A stretch of DNA of 64,000 nt, taken from assembly GCF_017313765.1 (NCBI RefSeq), contig NZ_JAFLNC010000002.1, positions 1 through 64,000 of the forward strand, given 5' to 3'. Positions 34,661-43,843 of this stretch are shown here, piece after piece. The position numbers and the translations under genes were made by a program. This stretch comes from Sneathiella sedimenti. GTDB lineage: Bacteria > Pseudomonadota > Alphaproteobacteria > Sneathiellales > Sneathiellaceae. Position 1 is the first letter of the stretch; each line of letters begins with the position of its first letter. The notes beneath the pieces are model-generated. The model searched no databases. It saw nothing but the letters and a program-made list of their open reading frames with translations, and had not been told where the DNA came from.

Positions 34661-36969
34661 CGCTTGAAACTCAGGGAAACTTGACCGCCGGACGTTCCTA
34701 CGATCTGGGCGGAAATTGTTGTTCCGGCGGCGCCATGGCACTGGGCGATGCGATATCTCCCGCCGCCGATTTGGACGATTTTATCAATGCGGATCCAACG
34801 GCATTCGCTGAAACCGACCAGGATGGCAACGCGATTTTGCATACGCTCGTAGAGAACATGCATTGCGCCAATTGTATCAAAACGATCGAGCAGACGCTGC
34901 AATCCAATCCGTCGGTCCTTGAGGCGCGGGTCAATTTTTCAACCCGGCGGCTCTTCCTGCGCTGGCGGCCGGAAGGAGTGGATGTCAGTGACCTTGTAAA
35001 ACCGGTAATTGCTCTCGGCTACCCTCTCACACCCTATAACTCCGCAATGATTAAATCGGCAATCGCGGAGGAAAATACGCATCTTCTCAGGGCGCTGGCG
35101 GTGGCCGGTTTCGCGGCGGCCAACGTGATGTTGTTGTCCGTTTCCGTATGGGCGGGGCTCTTTTCTGAAGACATGGGACCAGCAACCCGGGATTTTCTGC
35201 ACTGGATTTCCGGGATGATCGCGCTGCCGGCTGTGGCCTATGCAGGTCAGCCCTTCTTCAGGTCCGCGATCGCAGCTCTTCGCGCCGGCCGTCTCAATAT
35301 GGATGTACCCATATCGCTGGCCGTTATACTCGCCGCAGGCATGAGCCTTGCCGAGACCATTCAAAGCGGGGAGCATGTCTACTTCGATGCCTCAGTTACG
35401 CTTCTCTTTTTCCTGCTCATCGGGCGGTATCTTGATAATGCGGCGCGCAGCAAGGCGCGCTCTGCGGCAGAGAGATTGCTGCTTCTGAAGGCGGTAGCGG
35501 CGACGATTGTTCTCCCGGACGGGAAATTTAAAACAGTATCGGTTGAGGCCGTTACGCCCGGGACACATGTCAGGGTTATGGTGGGGGACAGGTTACCCGT
35601 CGACGGGGAGGTGGTTAAGGGGCGGTCGGATATCGACGTGAGTTTGATTACCGGGGAAAGCTTGCCGAGTTCGGTCGGCGCTGGTGATGATGTCTTTGCC
35701 GGTACACTGAACTTGAGCGCGCCGCTTGAGATCGTGGCAACCAAGACGGGCGACAATACGCTGCTTGGGGATATCGTCCGTCTAATGGAAGCGGCAGAGC
35801 AGGGACGGGCAAATTATGTGCGTCTTGCTGACCGAATTGCTGGATTTTATGCGCCTGCGGTCCATCTGCTGGCAGCCGGGACCTTTATTGGCTGGTGGAT
35901 ACTGGCCGGGAGCTGGCAAAATGCGCTGATGCAGGCCGTGGCCGTGCTCATTATCACCTGTCCCTGCGCGCTTGGTCTTGCCGTACCTGTCGTGCAGGTG
36001 GTCGCGAGCGGACGGCTCCTGATGAAAGGGATATTGGTTAAGGCGGCGGATGGTCTCGAGCGTCTCTCGGAAGTTGACACAATTGTTTTTGATAAGACTG
36101 GCACTCTGACGGAAGGCCGTCTTGATCTTGTTAATCGCGATGAGATATCCGTGAGGCATCTTGACCTTGCGGCTCGGATTGGGCGCAATAGCCGCCATCC
36201 GCTTGCCCGTGCGGTAGCGCGGGCCGGAAAGGGAGCAGGGGAATATCTGGAAGTTGAAGAATGGCCTGGAGAGGGGCTGCGTAGCCTGGTCAGCGGCAAG
36301 GAAGTGCGTCTTGGCAGTCGCTCCTTTTGCGGTGTGCGGGACGACGCATCCTCTGACATAATTCCGGGTCCGGAGTTGTGGTTAAGCATTGAAGGCGAGG
36401 ACGCGATCCAGTTCCGTTTTCAGGATCGATTGCGCCCGGACGCCCTTGCCACAATCAAAAACCTGAAAGCGCGGGGTTTCAAGATCGATCTTCTCTCGGG
36501 GGATCGGGAAGCGGTGGTCAGAGATCTTGCCGAGAATCTTGGTATTGAGAATTGGTATGCCCAGAAAAAGCCCGAGGATAAGGTCGCACATCTCAAAACA
36601 TTGGAGGCGGCGGGACGTAAAGTATTAATGGTCGGTGATGGATTGAACGATGCGCCGGCGCTGGCCTCAGCCTATGTGTCACTTTCTCCCGCGAGTGCGG
36701 CAGATATCAGCCAGACAGCCGCCGATTTCGTATTTCAGGGCAGGGATCTCTCGGCCGTAATCGAAACGATCCAGGTCGCCCGCGCATCAAGGCGCCTGAT
36801 TTTCCAGAATTTCTCCCTTGCGTTTCTTTATAACGCCATAGCTGTTCCGCTCGCAGTCGCGGGCGTGGTAACACCGTTGATCGCAGCGGTGGCCATGTCC
36901 GCGTCCTCCCTTCTCGTTTGCCTGAATTCCCTCCGCCTCCGGTTGCATGGGAAAGGTTCCACAGGATGA
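34648..36969 (+). CDS. ccoI: Copper-exporting P1B-type ATPase for cbb3 assembly
   Basis: A 773-residue FixI/CtpA-type ATPase that supplies copper for the CcoN active site. The N-terminus has a Cys-Cys pair (24-25) and a heavy-metal domain with MHCANC (Cys73, Cys76). Cys438-Pro-Cys440 in TCPCALG is the transmembrane metal site, LITGESLP the actuator loop, Asp482 in DKTGTLTEG the phosphorylated residue, and VGDGLNDAPAL the hinge. Eight membrane segments are expected. Start overlaps ccoH by 13 bases with a poor ribosome-binding site, which implies translational coupling; stop overlaps ccoS (ATGA). Confidence 0.95.
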   Translation: MAKIALETQGNLTAGRSYDLGGNCCSGGAMALGDAISPAADLDDFINADPTAFAETDQDGNAILHTLVENMHCANCIKTIEQTLQSNPSVLEARVNFSTRRLFLRWRPEGVDVSDLVKPVIALGYPLTPYNSAMIKSAIAEENTHLLRALAVAGFAAANVMLLSVSVWAGLFSEDMGPATRDFLHWISGMIALPAVAYAGQPFFRSAIAALRAGRLNMDVPISLAVILAAGMSLAETIQSGEHVYFDASVTLLFFLLIGRYLDNAARSKARSAAERLLLLKAVAATIVLPDGKFKTVSVEAVTPGTHVRVMVGDRLPVDGEVVKGRSDIDVSLITGESLPSSVGAGDDVFAGTLNLSAPLEIVATKTGDNTLLGDIVRLMEAAEQGRANYVRLADRIAGFYAPAVHLLAAGTFIGWWILAGSWQNALMQAVAVLIITCPCALGLAVPVVQVVASGRLLMKGILVKAADGLERLSEVDTIVFDKTGTLTEGRLDLVNRDEISVRHLDLAARIGRNSRHPLARAVARAGKGAGEYLEVEEWPGEGLRSLVSGKEVRLGSRSFCGVRDDASSDIIPGPELWLSIEGEDAIQFRFQDRLRPDALATIKNLKARGFKIDLLSGDREAVVRDLAENLGIENWYAQKKPEDKVAHLKTLEAAGRKVLMVGDGLNDAPALASAYVSLSPASAADISQTAADFVFQGRDLSAVIETIQVARASRRLIFQNFSLAFLYNAIAVPLAVAGVVTPLIAAVAMSASSLLVCLNSLRLRLHGKGSTG

Positions 36970-37124
36970 ATGTGCTTATCTATCTCATCCCGGTCGCATT
37001 GTTTCTGGGGGGAATTGGGCTTGCGGCATTCCTTTGGAGCCTGAAAAGCGGTCAATATGAAGATCTTGACGGTGCCGCAAATCGCATTCTTATTGATGAA
37101 GATGATGACGAGAAAATTTCCTGA
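36966..37124 (+). CDS. ccoS: cbb3 oxidase maturation protein
   Basis: A 52-residue single-span protein. MNVLIYLIPVALFLGG is the family N-terminus, FLWSLKSGQYEDLDGAANR the conserved segment after the membrane, and the tail is acidic (EDDDE). It is needed for insertion of haem b and copper in CcoN. The ATG overlaps the ccoI stop; the frame also runs 48 bases upstream but only inside ccoI. Confidence 0.94.
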   Translation: MNVLIYLIPVALFLGGIGLAAFLWSLKSGQYEDLDGAANRILIDEDDDEKIS

Positions 37125-37219
37125 TATGCCGGATGCCGATGTTGTACAACACTGGCAGTTTTGAAACTCTCCTGATACTGTGGTTTCAAATAAACAAGAT
37201 TCTGGTAGCGTAATTCATC

Positions 37220-37957
37220 ATGGCGATTTGGGGAAAAATTCTGGGTGGAGCGGCCGGCCTTCTGATGGGGGGTCCTCTTGGCGCTCTTGTCGGCGGTCTT
37301 GCGGGGCACGCAGTCGATAAATATCGTGAAACAGCGTCGGGTGAAGACGAGATCGGGCACCATCAGGTCAAGCAGGTTGCGTTTACCATCGCGGTCATTG
37401 CTTTGGGCGCAAAAATGGCGAAGGCGGACGGCGTTGTCACGCGTGAAGAGGTCGATGTCTTCAAGCGCGTGTTTCGCATTCCGCCAAATGAGGAAAAGAA
37501 TGTTGGGCGTGTCTTTAACATGGCCCGTCAGGATACGGCCGGATATGAAGAGTATGCGGCCCAGGTGGCGCGGATGTTTCGCGACACGCCTCAGTTGATG
37601 GAGGATCTTCTCCATGGTCTTTTTGCTATTGCCATGGCGGACGGCGTTTTGCATCCGGATGAGGATATCTATCTTCAGAATGTCGCGGCGATCTTCGGCT
37701 TTAACGAGGCGGCTTATGCCCGTATTCGCAGCTATCACGCGAAAGATGGTGAGCGTGATCCCTATCAAATTCTCGGCGTTTCTGCAGACATATCCGATGC
37801 AGAACTCAAGAAAGCCTATCGTCAACTCATTCGAGAAAATCATCCAGACAAGGTTATCGCTGACGGTCTGCCACAGGAATTTGTGGATGTTGCCAACGCC
37901 AAGCTTGCAAAAATTAACGCAGCATATGACCAGGTTGTAAAAATCCGCGGTCTTTAG
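37220..37957 (+). CDS. TerB/J-domain co-chaperone, DjlA-like
   Basis: A 245-residue protein in three parts: a glycine-zipper membrane-like segment (about 6-32, GGAAGLLMGGPLGALVGG), an all-helical TerB domain (about 50-165) and a C-terminal J domain (about 178-243) with HPD at 208-210. DjlA of E. coli has the same order and activates DnaK at the inner membrane. The gene follows ccoS by 95 bases without a clear terminator between, so a link to oxidase biogenesis is possible but unproven. Confidence 0.9.
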   Translation: MAIWGKILGGAAGLLMGGPLGALVGGLAGHAVDKYRETASGEDEIGHHQVKQVAFTIAVIALGAKMAKADGVVTREEVDVFKRVFRIPPNEEKNVGRVFNMARQDTAGYEEYAAQVARMFRDTPQLMEDLLHGLFAIAMADGVLHPDEDIYLQNVAAIFGFNEAAYARIRSYHAKDGERDPYQILGVSADISDAELKKAYRQLIRENHPDKVIADGLPQEFVDVANAKLAKINAAYDQVVKIRGL

Positions 37958-37971
37958 TATCGGAACAAAAA

Positions 37972-38853
37972 TTGAAGAATAAAGATCTTGTCCTGATGCT
38001 TCTGGTCAATTTTCTCTGGGCATCAAATTTCCTGTCGGCAAAGATCGGAATGGAAGTGTTTACCCCGCTTCTTTTCACAGCGCTGCGCTTTTCCCTAGTC
38101 ATCATGGTGATGTTGCCCTTTGTCTCGCTCCCGCACGGCCATTGGCGAAAAATTCTTATAATTGGCTTGTTGATGGGTGTGCTGCACTTTTCCCTGATGT
38201 TTTGGGGGCTGTCTCTTTCGCCGGATATTTCCTCGGTTGCGATTATCAATCAGACCTTCGTGCCATTTTCCGCCTTGCTGGCGATGGTGTTCCTGAAAGA
38301 AAAGATCGGCTGGCGGCGCTGGGGCGCTATCATCATGGCGTTCGCTGGTGTGATGGTGATCGGATTCGATCCGGTAATATTCGCGAACTGGTTGTCGCCA
38401 ACGCTTGTCATCATCGCGTCCTTTCTGGTCTCTCTCAATATGGTCATTGTCCGGACGATGCCGGGTGTCAGCGCCCGTAATCTTACCTTCTGGACCGCGG
38501 CCATCGGCACCTTACCGTTATACTTCTTCTCCTATTTGTTCGAAGACGGTCAGTGGGCCGCCGTGCAGACCGCCAGCTGGAAGGAATGGGCCGCCGTCGC
38601 GTTCTCCGCCATCGGGGCGACAGTCATCGGCCATGGTCTTGGCAATTACCTGATCAAACGTTATCCTGTCAGTACAATCGCGCCCTACTATCTACTGGTG
38701 CCGGTTTTTGCCATCGCGCTCGGTATTATTTTCTGGGGAGATGTAATGACGCTGGAACTGATGATTGGCGGGGCGATGGTGATGAGCGGGGTAACCATCA
38801 TCACATTACGATCAGCAAAAAAACATCCAGCGAAGCATGTCAAAAGCGATTAG
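37972..38853 (+). CDS. EamA/DMT-family permease
   Basis: A 293-residue inner-membrane protein with ten hydrophobic segments forming two EamA repeats; FLWASNFLSAKIGMEV at the N-terminus and a matching region near residue 175 open each repeat. Members export or import amino acids and other metabolites. The start is a TTG with a weak GGA upstream; the first ATG lies six codons in. It begins 14 bases after the J-domain gene and overlaps the amidase gene by 17 bases. Confidence 0.85.
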   Translation: MKNKDLVLMLLVNFLWASNFLSAKIGMEVFTPLLFTALRFSLVIMVMLPFVSLPHGHWRKILIIGLLMGVLHFSLMFWGLSLSPDISSVAIINQTFVPFSALLAMVFLKEKIGWRRWGAIIMAFAGVMVIGFDPVIFANWLSPTLVIIASFLVSLNMVIVRTMPGVSARNLTFWTAAIGTLPLYFFSYLFEDGQWAAVQTASWKEWAAVAFSAIGATVIGHGLGNYLIKRYPVSTIAPYYLLVPVFAIALGIIFWGDVMTLELMIGGAMVMSGVTIITLRSAKKHPAKHVKSD

Positions 38854-39595
38854 GAACATTATCTGGCGTCCGTCGCCGAATTTCGACGATCGCGCCGCAG
38901 GCACGCCGATTGACATGCTTGTCCTGCATTATACAGGAATGAAGACAGCGGAGGCTGCGATTGAGCGCCTGACGGACGAGACTGCTAAAGTTAGTGCGCA
39001 TTATCTCGTTCAGGAGGACGGTCAGGTACTGGCGCTGGTGGCGGAGGAAAAGCGCGCCTGGCACGCCGGTGTTTCACGCTGGCGCGGCGCGGACAACATC
39101 AATGCCCGTTCGGTTGGAATTGAAATCGTCAATCCCGGTCATGAATTCGGTTATCGGCCTTTTCCGGACGTGCAAATGGAGGCGGTCACGGTGCTGGCAA
39201 CTGATATTGTTGCGCGTCACGCCATCCCGGCATGGAATGTTGTAGGTCATTCTGATGTGGCGCCAAATCGCAAGGAAGATCCGGGCGAGCTGTTTGAGTG
39301 GCGGGAACTGGCGCGCAAGGGCGTTGGTCTTTGGTATCGGGAGAACAGACACGCATCTCTACATTACGCTTCGCTGTTGCCGGGCACAGGGGGAGAGAGC
39401 GTCATTGCGATACAGGAAGCTTTGAACGAGATCGGCTACGATGTCATGAAAAATGGGATTTATGACGATGCGTTGACAGCTGTTATTTGTGCTTTTCAGC
39501 GTCATTGGCGACCGTCAAGAGTGGATGGAAATGTCGATGCGGAGACACAGGCCGTCCTTTACGCGTTGCGTGATGAAGTTCGGCGCTTGACTTGA
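38837..39595 (+). CDS. N-acetylmuramoyl-L-alanine amidase (AmpD/AmiD type)
   Basis: A 252-residue protein with an Amidase_2 domain (about 8-155) and a C-terminal peptidoglycan-binding domain (about 172-250). His31 (LHYTG), His138 (GHSDVAP) and Asp148 (KEDPG) are the zinc-site residues and Glu96 lies at the catalytic position. It cleaves the bond between muramic acid and the stem peptide. The domain pair is that of AmiD, but no signal peptide or lipobox is seen, so it may act on recycled anhydro-muropeptides in the cytoplasm. Overlaps the permease gene; rnpB follows 25 bases later. Confidence 0.92.
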   Translation: MSKAIRNIIWRPSPNFDDRAAGTPIDMLVLHYTGMKTAEAAIERLTDETAKVSAHYLVQEDGQVLALVAEEKRAWHAGVSRWRGADNINARSVGIEIVNPGHEFGYRPFPDVQMEAVTVLATDIVARHAIPAWNVVGHSDVAPNRKEDPGELFEWRELARKGVGLWYRENRHASLHYASLLPGTGGESVIAIQEALNEIGYDVMKNGIYDDALTAVICAFQRHWRPSRVDGNVDAETQAVLYALRDEVRRLT

Positions 39596-39620
39596 GCTTG
39601 GCTCATGCTTAGTTAAAACC

Positions 39621-39999
<379 letters not shown>

Positions 40000-40067
40000 T
40001 ATTTTCTATCGCAATCTGCGGTATAGTGGGATTTTGGCGAAGGCGTCTCTTCACAATAGGAAAAAAT

Positions 40068-41924
40068 ATGGGGTTCTTGCGAGCGGCGGGTCTCGGAATG
40101 GTGGCGGTTTTCCTGCCTGTTTTTGCGACGCCTGCTTTTGCTGCCGCGACGGAAATGCCCTCTCTTGTCTATGACATCGGTATTAGTATTTGCATCGCCA
40201 GTATGCTCTCGATCCTCTTTGTCCGGATCAAAATCCCAACCATTGCCGCGTTTCTTGTATGCGGGATCCTGATCGGGCCGATCGGCATAAAACTCATTAC
40301 CCAGCCGGACAATATTGACACAATATCTGAGCTTGGATTTATCCTGCTCCTGTTCATGATCGGGATGGAGATAGATCTTCGCCGGATGTTGCGGAGCGGC
40401 AAGATGATTATTGCCTCCGGCCTGCTGCAATATCCATTGACGGTATTGTTTGGCATTCTCGTGGCGAAGGCGCTCGCCTGGATCGGTTTGTCAACGGTGG
40501 GCGAAAACTATGATGCGCTGTATTTCGGCTTGTTCATTGCCGGTTCCTCGACTCTCCTGGTGATTAAGCTATTCCAGGAGAAATATGAACTGGATACTGA
40601 GCCGGGGCGCATCGCCCTCGGCCTTCTCGTGTTTCAGGATTTCTGGGCTATTATTGTGATTATCCTGCAGCCCTCCTTTGCGGCGCCGGAAATATTGCCT
40701 GTGCTATATACCCTTCTCGGGATCGCGCTTTTGGCCGTCGTGTCCTATTTGCTCGCCAAGAGCCTTGTGCCGCTGGTGTTTCGGTGGCTCTCCAAGGAAC
40801 CGCAGATGATGCTGGTCGGCGCCCTGGGCTGGTGTTTTGCCATTGTCTTTATCGGCAATGGATTTGAGTATGTTGGTGATTTCGCTTTCGGTGAAGGCTC
40901 TCACATGTCGGTGGCTACCGGGATGAGCGCGCTGATCGCCGGTTTGACCATCGCAACGCTTCCCTATAGCCGGGAAATTGTCGCGAAGGTCGGGATTGTT
41001 CGTGATTTCTTCATTACACTGTTTTTTGTGGGGCTTGGGATGAGTGTGCCGCCGATAGAGGGGGTGAGCGTCATGGTCATTGCTCTCGCGCTTGTCTTGT
41101 TTGCCTTAGTGAGCCGCCAGCTTATTTTCTTTCCCTTGCTCTATTTTACCGGCGGCGACCAGCGTCATGCCGAGGTCGCCTCTATCCGGCTCGCGCAGAT
41201 TTCGGAGTTTGGTCTTGTTATTTCCTACCTGGGGACGCAGTACGGCCATATCTCGGATGAGTTTGCGAGCGCGATCATTTTCGCCTTTATTATCACGGCA
41301 CTACTGACGCCGGTACTTTACAAGCATGCGTATAATATTCATCGGTGGATGGCACCGTTTCTGCAGGCAATCGGTTTTCGAGAGCCGGAAGAAGGCGCTC
41401 TGGAAGCGGAAAAAGAATATGATCTGGTGCTGCTCGGGTTTCATCGCGTTGCGTCATCTTTGCTGCATGATATCGCCAAAAACAAGCCGGAGTTGCTGTC
41501 GCGCATTCTCGTGATTGATTTCAATGTTCAGCTTCACCCCGCGATCCGCAAGCTTGGCGCGGCGGTCCGCTACGGCGATTTGTCAAACGATGAAATTCTC
41601 CTTCATGCCGGGGTCGGGAATGCAAAGGTCGTGGTTGCCACTATTCCTGACGACATTCTTCGTGGCACCAGCAACAAGGAATTGGTGAAGGTTGTTCGGC
41701 GGATAAACGAGAAAGCAATCGTGATTGCCAATGCCGAGGAGCTTGCCTCTGCGCAAGAGGTTTATGCCTGTGGGGCGGATTATGTCTATATGGGCCGGAT
41801 CAATACAGCCCGTGCCCTGGAAGAGATTATCACACGGACGATGGATGGGGCCCTTGAGGATTTTCGAAGGGATGAAGAGGAGCTTCACGGCCGCCATCAT
41901 GAAAGAACGGAAATCCTAAAATAG
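40068..41924 (+). CDS. CPA2 cation:proton antiporter with RCK domain (KefB-like)
   Basis: A 618-residue protein. Residues 1-25 look like a signal peptide (FATPAFA-A), then about 12 membrane segments of the Na/H exchanger fold (45-430), then a TrkA-N/RCK domain (about 450-590, starting YDLVLLGFHRVASS). It should exchange potassium or sodium for protons under nucleotide control. The ATG at 40068 is chosen because AGGAAA lies before it; the frame runs back to 39948 but that part overlaps rnpB. Single gene. Confidence 0.9.
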   Translation: MGFLRAAGLGMVAVFLPVFATPAFAAATEMPSLVYDIGISICIASMLSILFVRIKIPTIAAFLVCGILIGPIGIKLITQPDNIDTISELGFILLLFMIGMEIDLRRMLRSGKMIIASGLLQYPLTVLFGILVAKALAWIGLSTVGENYDALYFGLFIAGSSTLLVIKLFQEKYELDTEPGRIALGLLVFQDFWAIIVIILQPSFAAPEILPVLYTLLGIALLAVVSYLLAKSLVPLVFRWLSKEPQMMLVGALGWCFAIVFIGNGFEYVGDFAFGEGSHMSVATGMSALIAGLTIATLPYSREIVAKVGIVRDFFITLFFVGLGMSVPPIEGVSVMVIALALVLFALVSRQLIFFPLLYFTGGDQRHAEVASIRLAQISEFGLVISYLGTQYGHISDEFASAIIFAFIITALLTPVLYKHAYNIHRWMAPFLQAIGFREPEEGALEAEKEYDLVLLGFHRVASSLLHDIAKNKPELLSRILVIDFNVQLHPAIRKLGAAVRYGDLSNDEILLHAGVGNAKVVVATIPDDILRGTSNKELVKVVRRINEKAIVIANAEELASAQEVYACGADYVYMGRINTARALEEIITRTMDGALEDFRRDEEELHGRHHERTEILK

Positions 41925-42250
41925 GTCGGCTTTCGATATAAACATTGCCGATTATCTGATTTATATCAGAAAAATACGAATCACTTTGGCCTGAATTTTT
42001 GAAATCAGGCGATATTTCTCGCAGAAGTATAAATTTTCGTTTCTCCCTTTTGGCCCGAGAACGCGGACTCGTCACTCCAATAGCCCGTCGCCAAGTGACT
42101 GTGCCGTCCTTGATGAGTGATCGACAAGTCGGAACAAAAATAGAACATATATAAAATTCCCTATTACTTTCAATAAATCGATCAGGAGTTTTGATCGCAG
42201 AATATCGCTGCAGTAAAGGTCAAAATTTTACTTAAATTCCTCTGAGTTTT
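41925..42250. other. AT-rich spacer upstream of the mraZ control region
   Basis: No gene, RNA or ORF with a ribosome-binding site was found. It contains two small hairpins after the antiporter gene: TCTGAT-TTAT-ATCAGA (41955-41970) and GCCTGA/TCAGGC with an imperfect T/A middle (41989-42010), which may help end that transcript, though neither has a good T-run. The rest is AT-rich and blends into the phased repeats at 42251. Confidence 0.5.
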
Positions 42251-42325
42251 CTCCCGTAAATCCCAGTAATTGGGGGCGTTTCCCGTTGACTTCCATAAAA
42301 TCCCATGATATTCCAAATTTATCCA
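42251..42325 (-). promoter_or_regulatory. Phased MraZ-like operator array
   Basis: TCCC or TTCC motifs recur at a near 10-base pitch: TCCCG 42252, TCCCA 42261, TCCCG 42281, TTCCA 42291, TCCCA 42301, TTCCA 42311 and ATCCA 42321; the block at 42271 is instead GGGGG. On the minus strand these read TGGGA, CGGGA and TGGAA, matching the TGGGN half-sites that MraZ binds as direct repeats one helical turn apart. The array overlaps the likely mraZ promoter, so autoregulation of the cluster is the natural reading. Copy number exceeds the three to four known from other bacteria. Confidence 0.65.
42286..42312 (+). promoter_or_regulatory. Likely mraZ (dcw cluster) promoter
   Basis: TTGACT at 42286-42291 and GATATT at 42307-42312 with a 15-base spacer form a plausible sigma-70-type promoter, about 115 bases before the mraZ ATG. 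The -35 and spacer lie inside the phased TCCC array, as expected for a repressed promoter. The spacer is shorter than ideal. Confidence 0.5.
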
Positions 42326-42426
42326 TTATACACCAGAAGTGCTTGTTTTTGCCGGTCTGTGTCGGAAGTTCATAAGAAATTTTCTGGGTTCTTGGGGAAT
42401 GGAAAAGTAGGGGGATTTTTGGCTGT

Positions 42427-42891
42427 ATGGCCCTGTTTCTGTCCACATATGTCAACAAGGTCGATAAGAAGGGACGGGTATCCGTGCCGGCGAAGTTCCG
42501 TGCGGTTCTTGCGTCCAAGGGTTTCGACAGTGTTGTGCTGCTGCCCACAATCAATGGCGATGCCATTGACGCCTGTGGTATGGACGTGATGGAGCGCCTT
42601 CTCGAGAAGATCGGCGGCTTTGATCCCTTGTCTGAAGATCGCGAGAGCTTTGCTGATGCACTCATGAGTGACGCTGTCGAGCTCCCCATTGATGGTGACG
42701 GTCGTATTATGGTCCCTCTGGAGCTTCTTGAAAACGCAGGTATTGAGGGTCAATGCGCCTTTGTCGGGCGGGGCGACAGTTTTCAGATCTGGCAGCCCGA
42801 GGCCTTTGAAATTCGTAAGAAACAGGCGCGTGCCCGCGCCGTCCAGAAACGTGCCTCTAGTTTGGGCGGCGAAGGGGGTGCCAATGATTAG
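42427..42891 (+). CDS. mraZ: Transcriptional regulator MraZ
   Basis: A 154-residue AbrB-fold protein with two MraZ repeats. LSTYVNKVDKKGRVSVPAKFR begins the first (about 3-55) and DGDGRIMVPLELLENAGI the second (about 80-130); each carries the DxxGR signature of the family. It binds DNA direct repeats and controls the cluster that it leads. A TCCC array and promoter precede it. The ribosome-binding site is poor (AGGGGG about 14 bases upstream). Overlaps rsmH by 8 bases. Confidence 0.95.
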   Translation: MALFLSTYVNKVDKKGRVSVPAKFRAVLASKGFDSVVLLPTINGDAIDACGMDVMERLLEKIGGFDPLSEDRESFADALMSDAVELPIDGDGRIMVPLELLENAGIEGQCAFVGRGDSFQIWQPEAFEIRKKQARARAVQKRASSLGGEGGAND

Positions 42892-43843
42892 GCAAGATGC
42901 CCCTCATATCTCTGTACTACTGCGGGAAGTTCTAGAGATTCTTGGCCCGAAAGACGGGGGTGTCTATGTGGACGGGACCTTCGGGGCTGGTGGTTATTCC
43001 CGCGCAATACTTGAGGCCGCGGATTGTCATGTCTATGGCATTGACCGCGATCCACTTGCGATTGCGATGGGCCGCGAGATGGCAGCCGAGTTTCCCGGTA
43101 GGCTGGTCATGGTTGAAGGTTGCTACGCGGATATGGAGGGGTTGCTGTCCTCCCACGGCATAGATGCGGTTGATGGAATTGCTCTCGATATCGGTGTTTC
43201 CTCCATGCAGATCGATGAGGCGGAGCGCGGCTTTTCCTTCATGAGGGAAGGGCCACTTGATATGCGCATGTCCGGTGAGGGCCGGACGGCGGCTGACGTT
43301 GTTAATGAAGAATCTGAAGCAGAACTCGCCAGGATTATATTTGTGTACGGTGAGGAGCAAAGATCGCGTGCGATTGCGCGTGCAGTAGCCGAAAGGCGCG
43401 AGTTGGCGCCTTTCAAGAGTACAGTTGAGTTAGCGGAAGTGGTGGCTTCGGTTGTTCGTCCAACAGGAAAGGGCATTCATCCGGCGACGCGTACCTTCCA
43501 AGCGTTGCGTATAGTAGTAAATGATGAACTTGGGCAGCTGGTCAAGGGCCTGGCCGCATCCGAACGACTGCTTACTCCCGGTGGTCGTTTAGCGGTTGTG
43601 TCTTTCCACAGTCTTGAAGACCGACGCGTGAAAAACTTCCTGTCAGCAAGGTCTGAAGGGCGTGCCAGGCCGTCTCGTCATGTTCCTGTCTCGGACGAGG
43701 GGCCAGCTCCCACTTTCAAGCTTATCAAACGAGGTACCTTCAAGGCTCGTCCTGATGAATTGGCCGTTAATCCGCGGTCGCGCTCTGCGCGGTTGCGTGG
43801 GGCGATCAGGACTGATGCGCCGGCCTGGACGGAGGCGGCATGA
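42884..43843 (+). CDS. rsmH: 16S rRNA (cytosine(1402)-N4)-methyltransferase
   Basis: A 319-residue MraW/RsmH protein. VDGTFGAGGYSRAIL (29-43) is the SAM-binding loop, GIALDIGVSSMQIDEAERGFSF the core motif, and VVSFHSLEDRRVKNF the C-terminal signature. It methylates C1402 in the decoding centre of 16S rRNA. The ATG at 42884 overlaps the end of mraZ; a longer frame upstream is only mraZ in another frame. Overlaps ftsL by 4 bases. Confidence 0.96.
   Translation: MIRQDAPHISVLLREVLEILGPKDGGVYVDGTFGAGGYSRAILEAADCHVYGIDRDPLAIAMGREMAAEFPGRLVMVEGCYADMEGLLSSHGIDAVDGIALDIGVSSMQIDEAERGFSFMREGPLDMRMSGEGRTAADVVNEESEAELARIIFVYGEEQRSRAIARAVAERRELAPFKSTVELAEVVASVVRPTGKGIHPATRTFQALRIVVNDELGQLVKGLAASERLLTPGGRLAVVSFHSLEDRRVKNFLSARSEGRARPSRHVPVSDEGPAPTFKLIKRGTFKARPDELAVNPRSRSARLRGAIRTDAPAWTEAA

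Noticed and set aside
41955-42010. Two hairpins after the antiporter gene as rho-independent terminators
   Set aside because: Stems are short or interrupted and neither is followed by a clear T-run on the coding strand; kept only as a note in the spacer entry.
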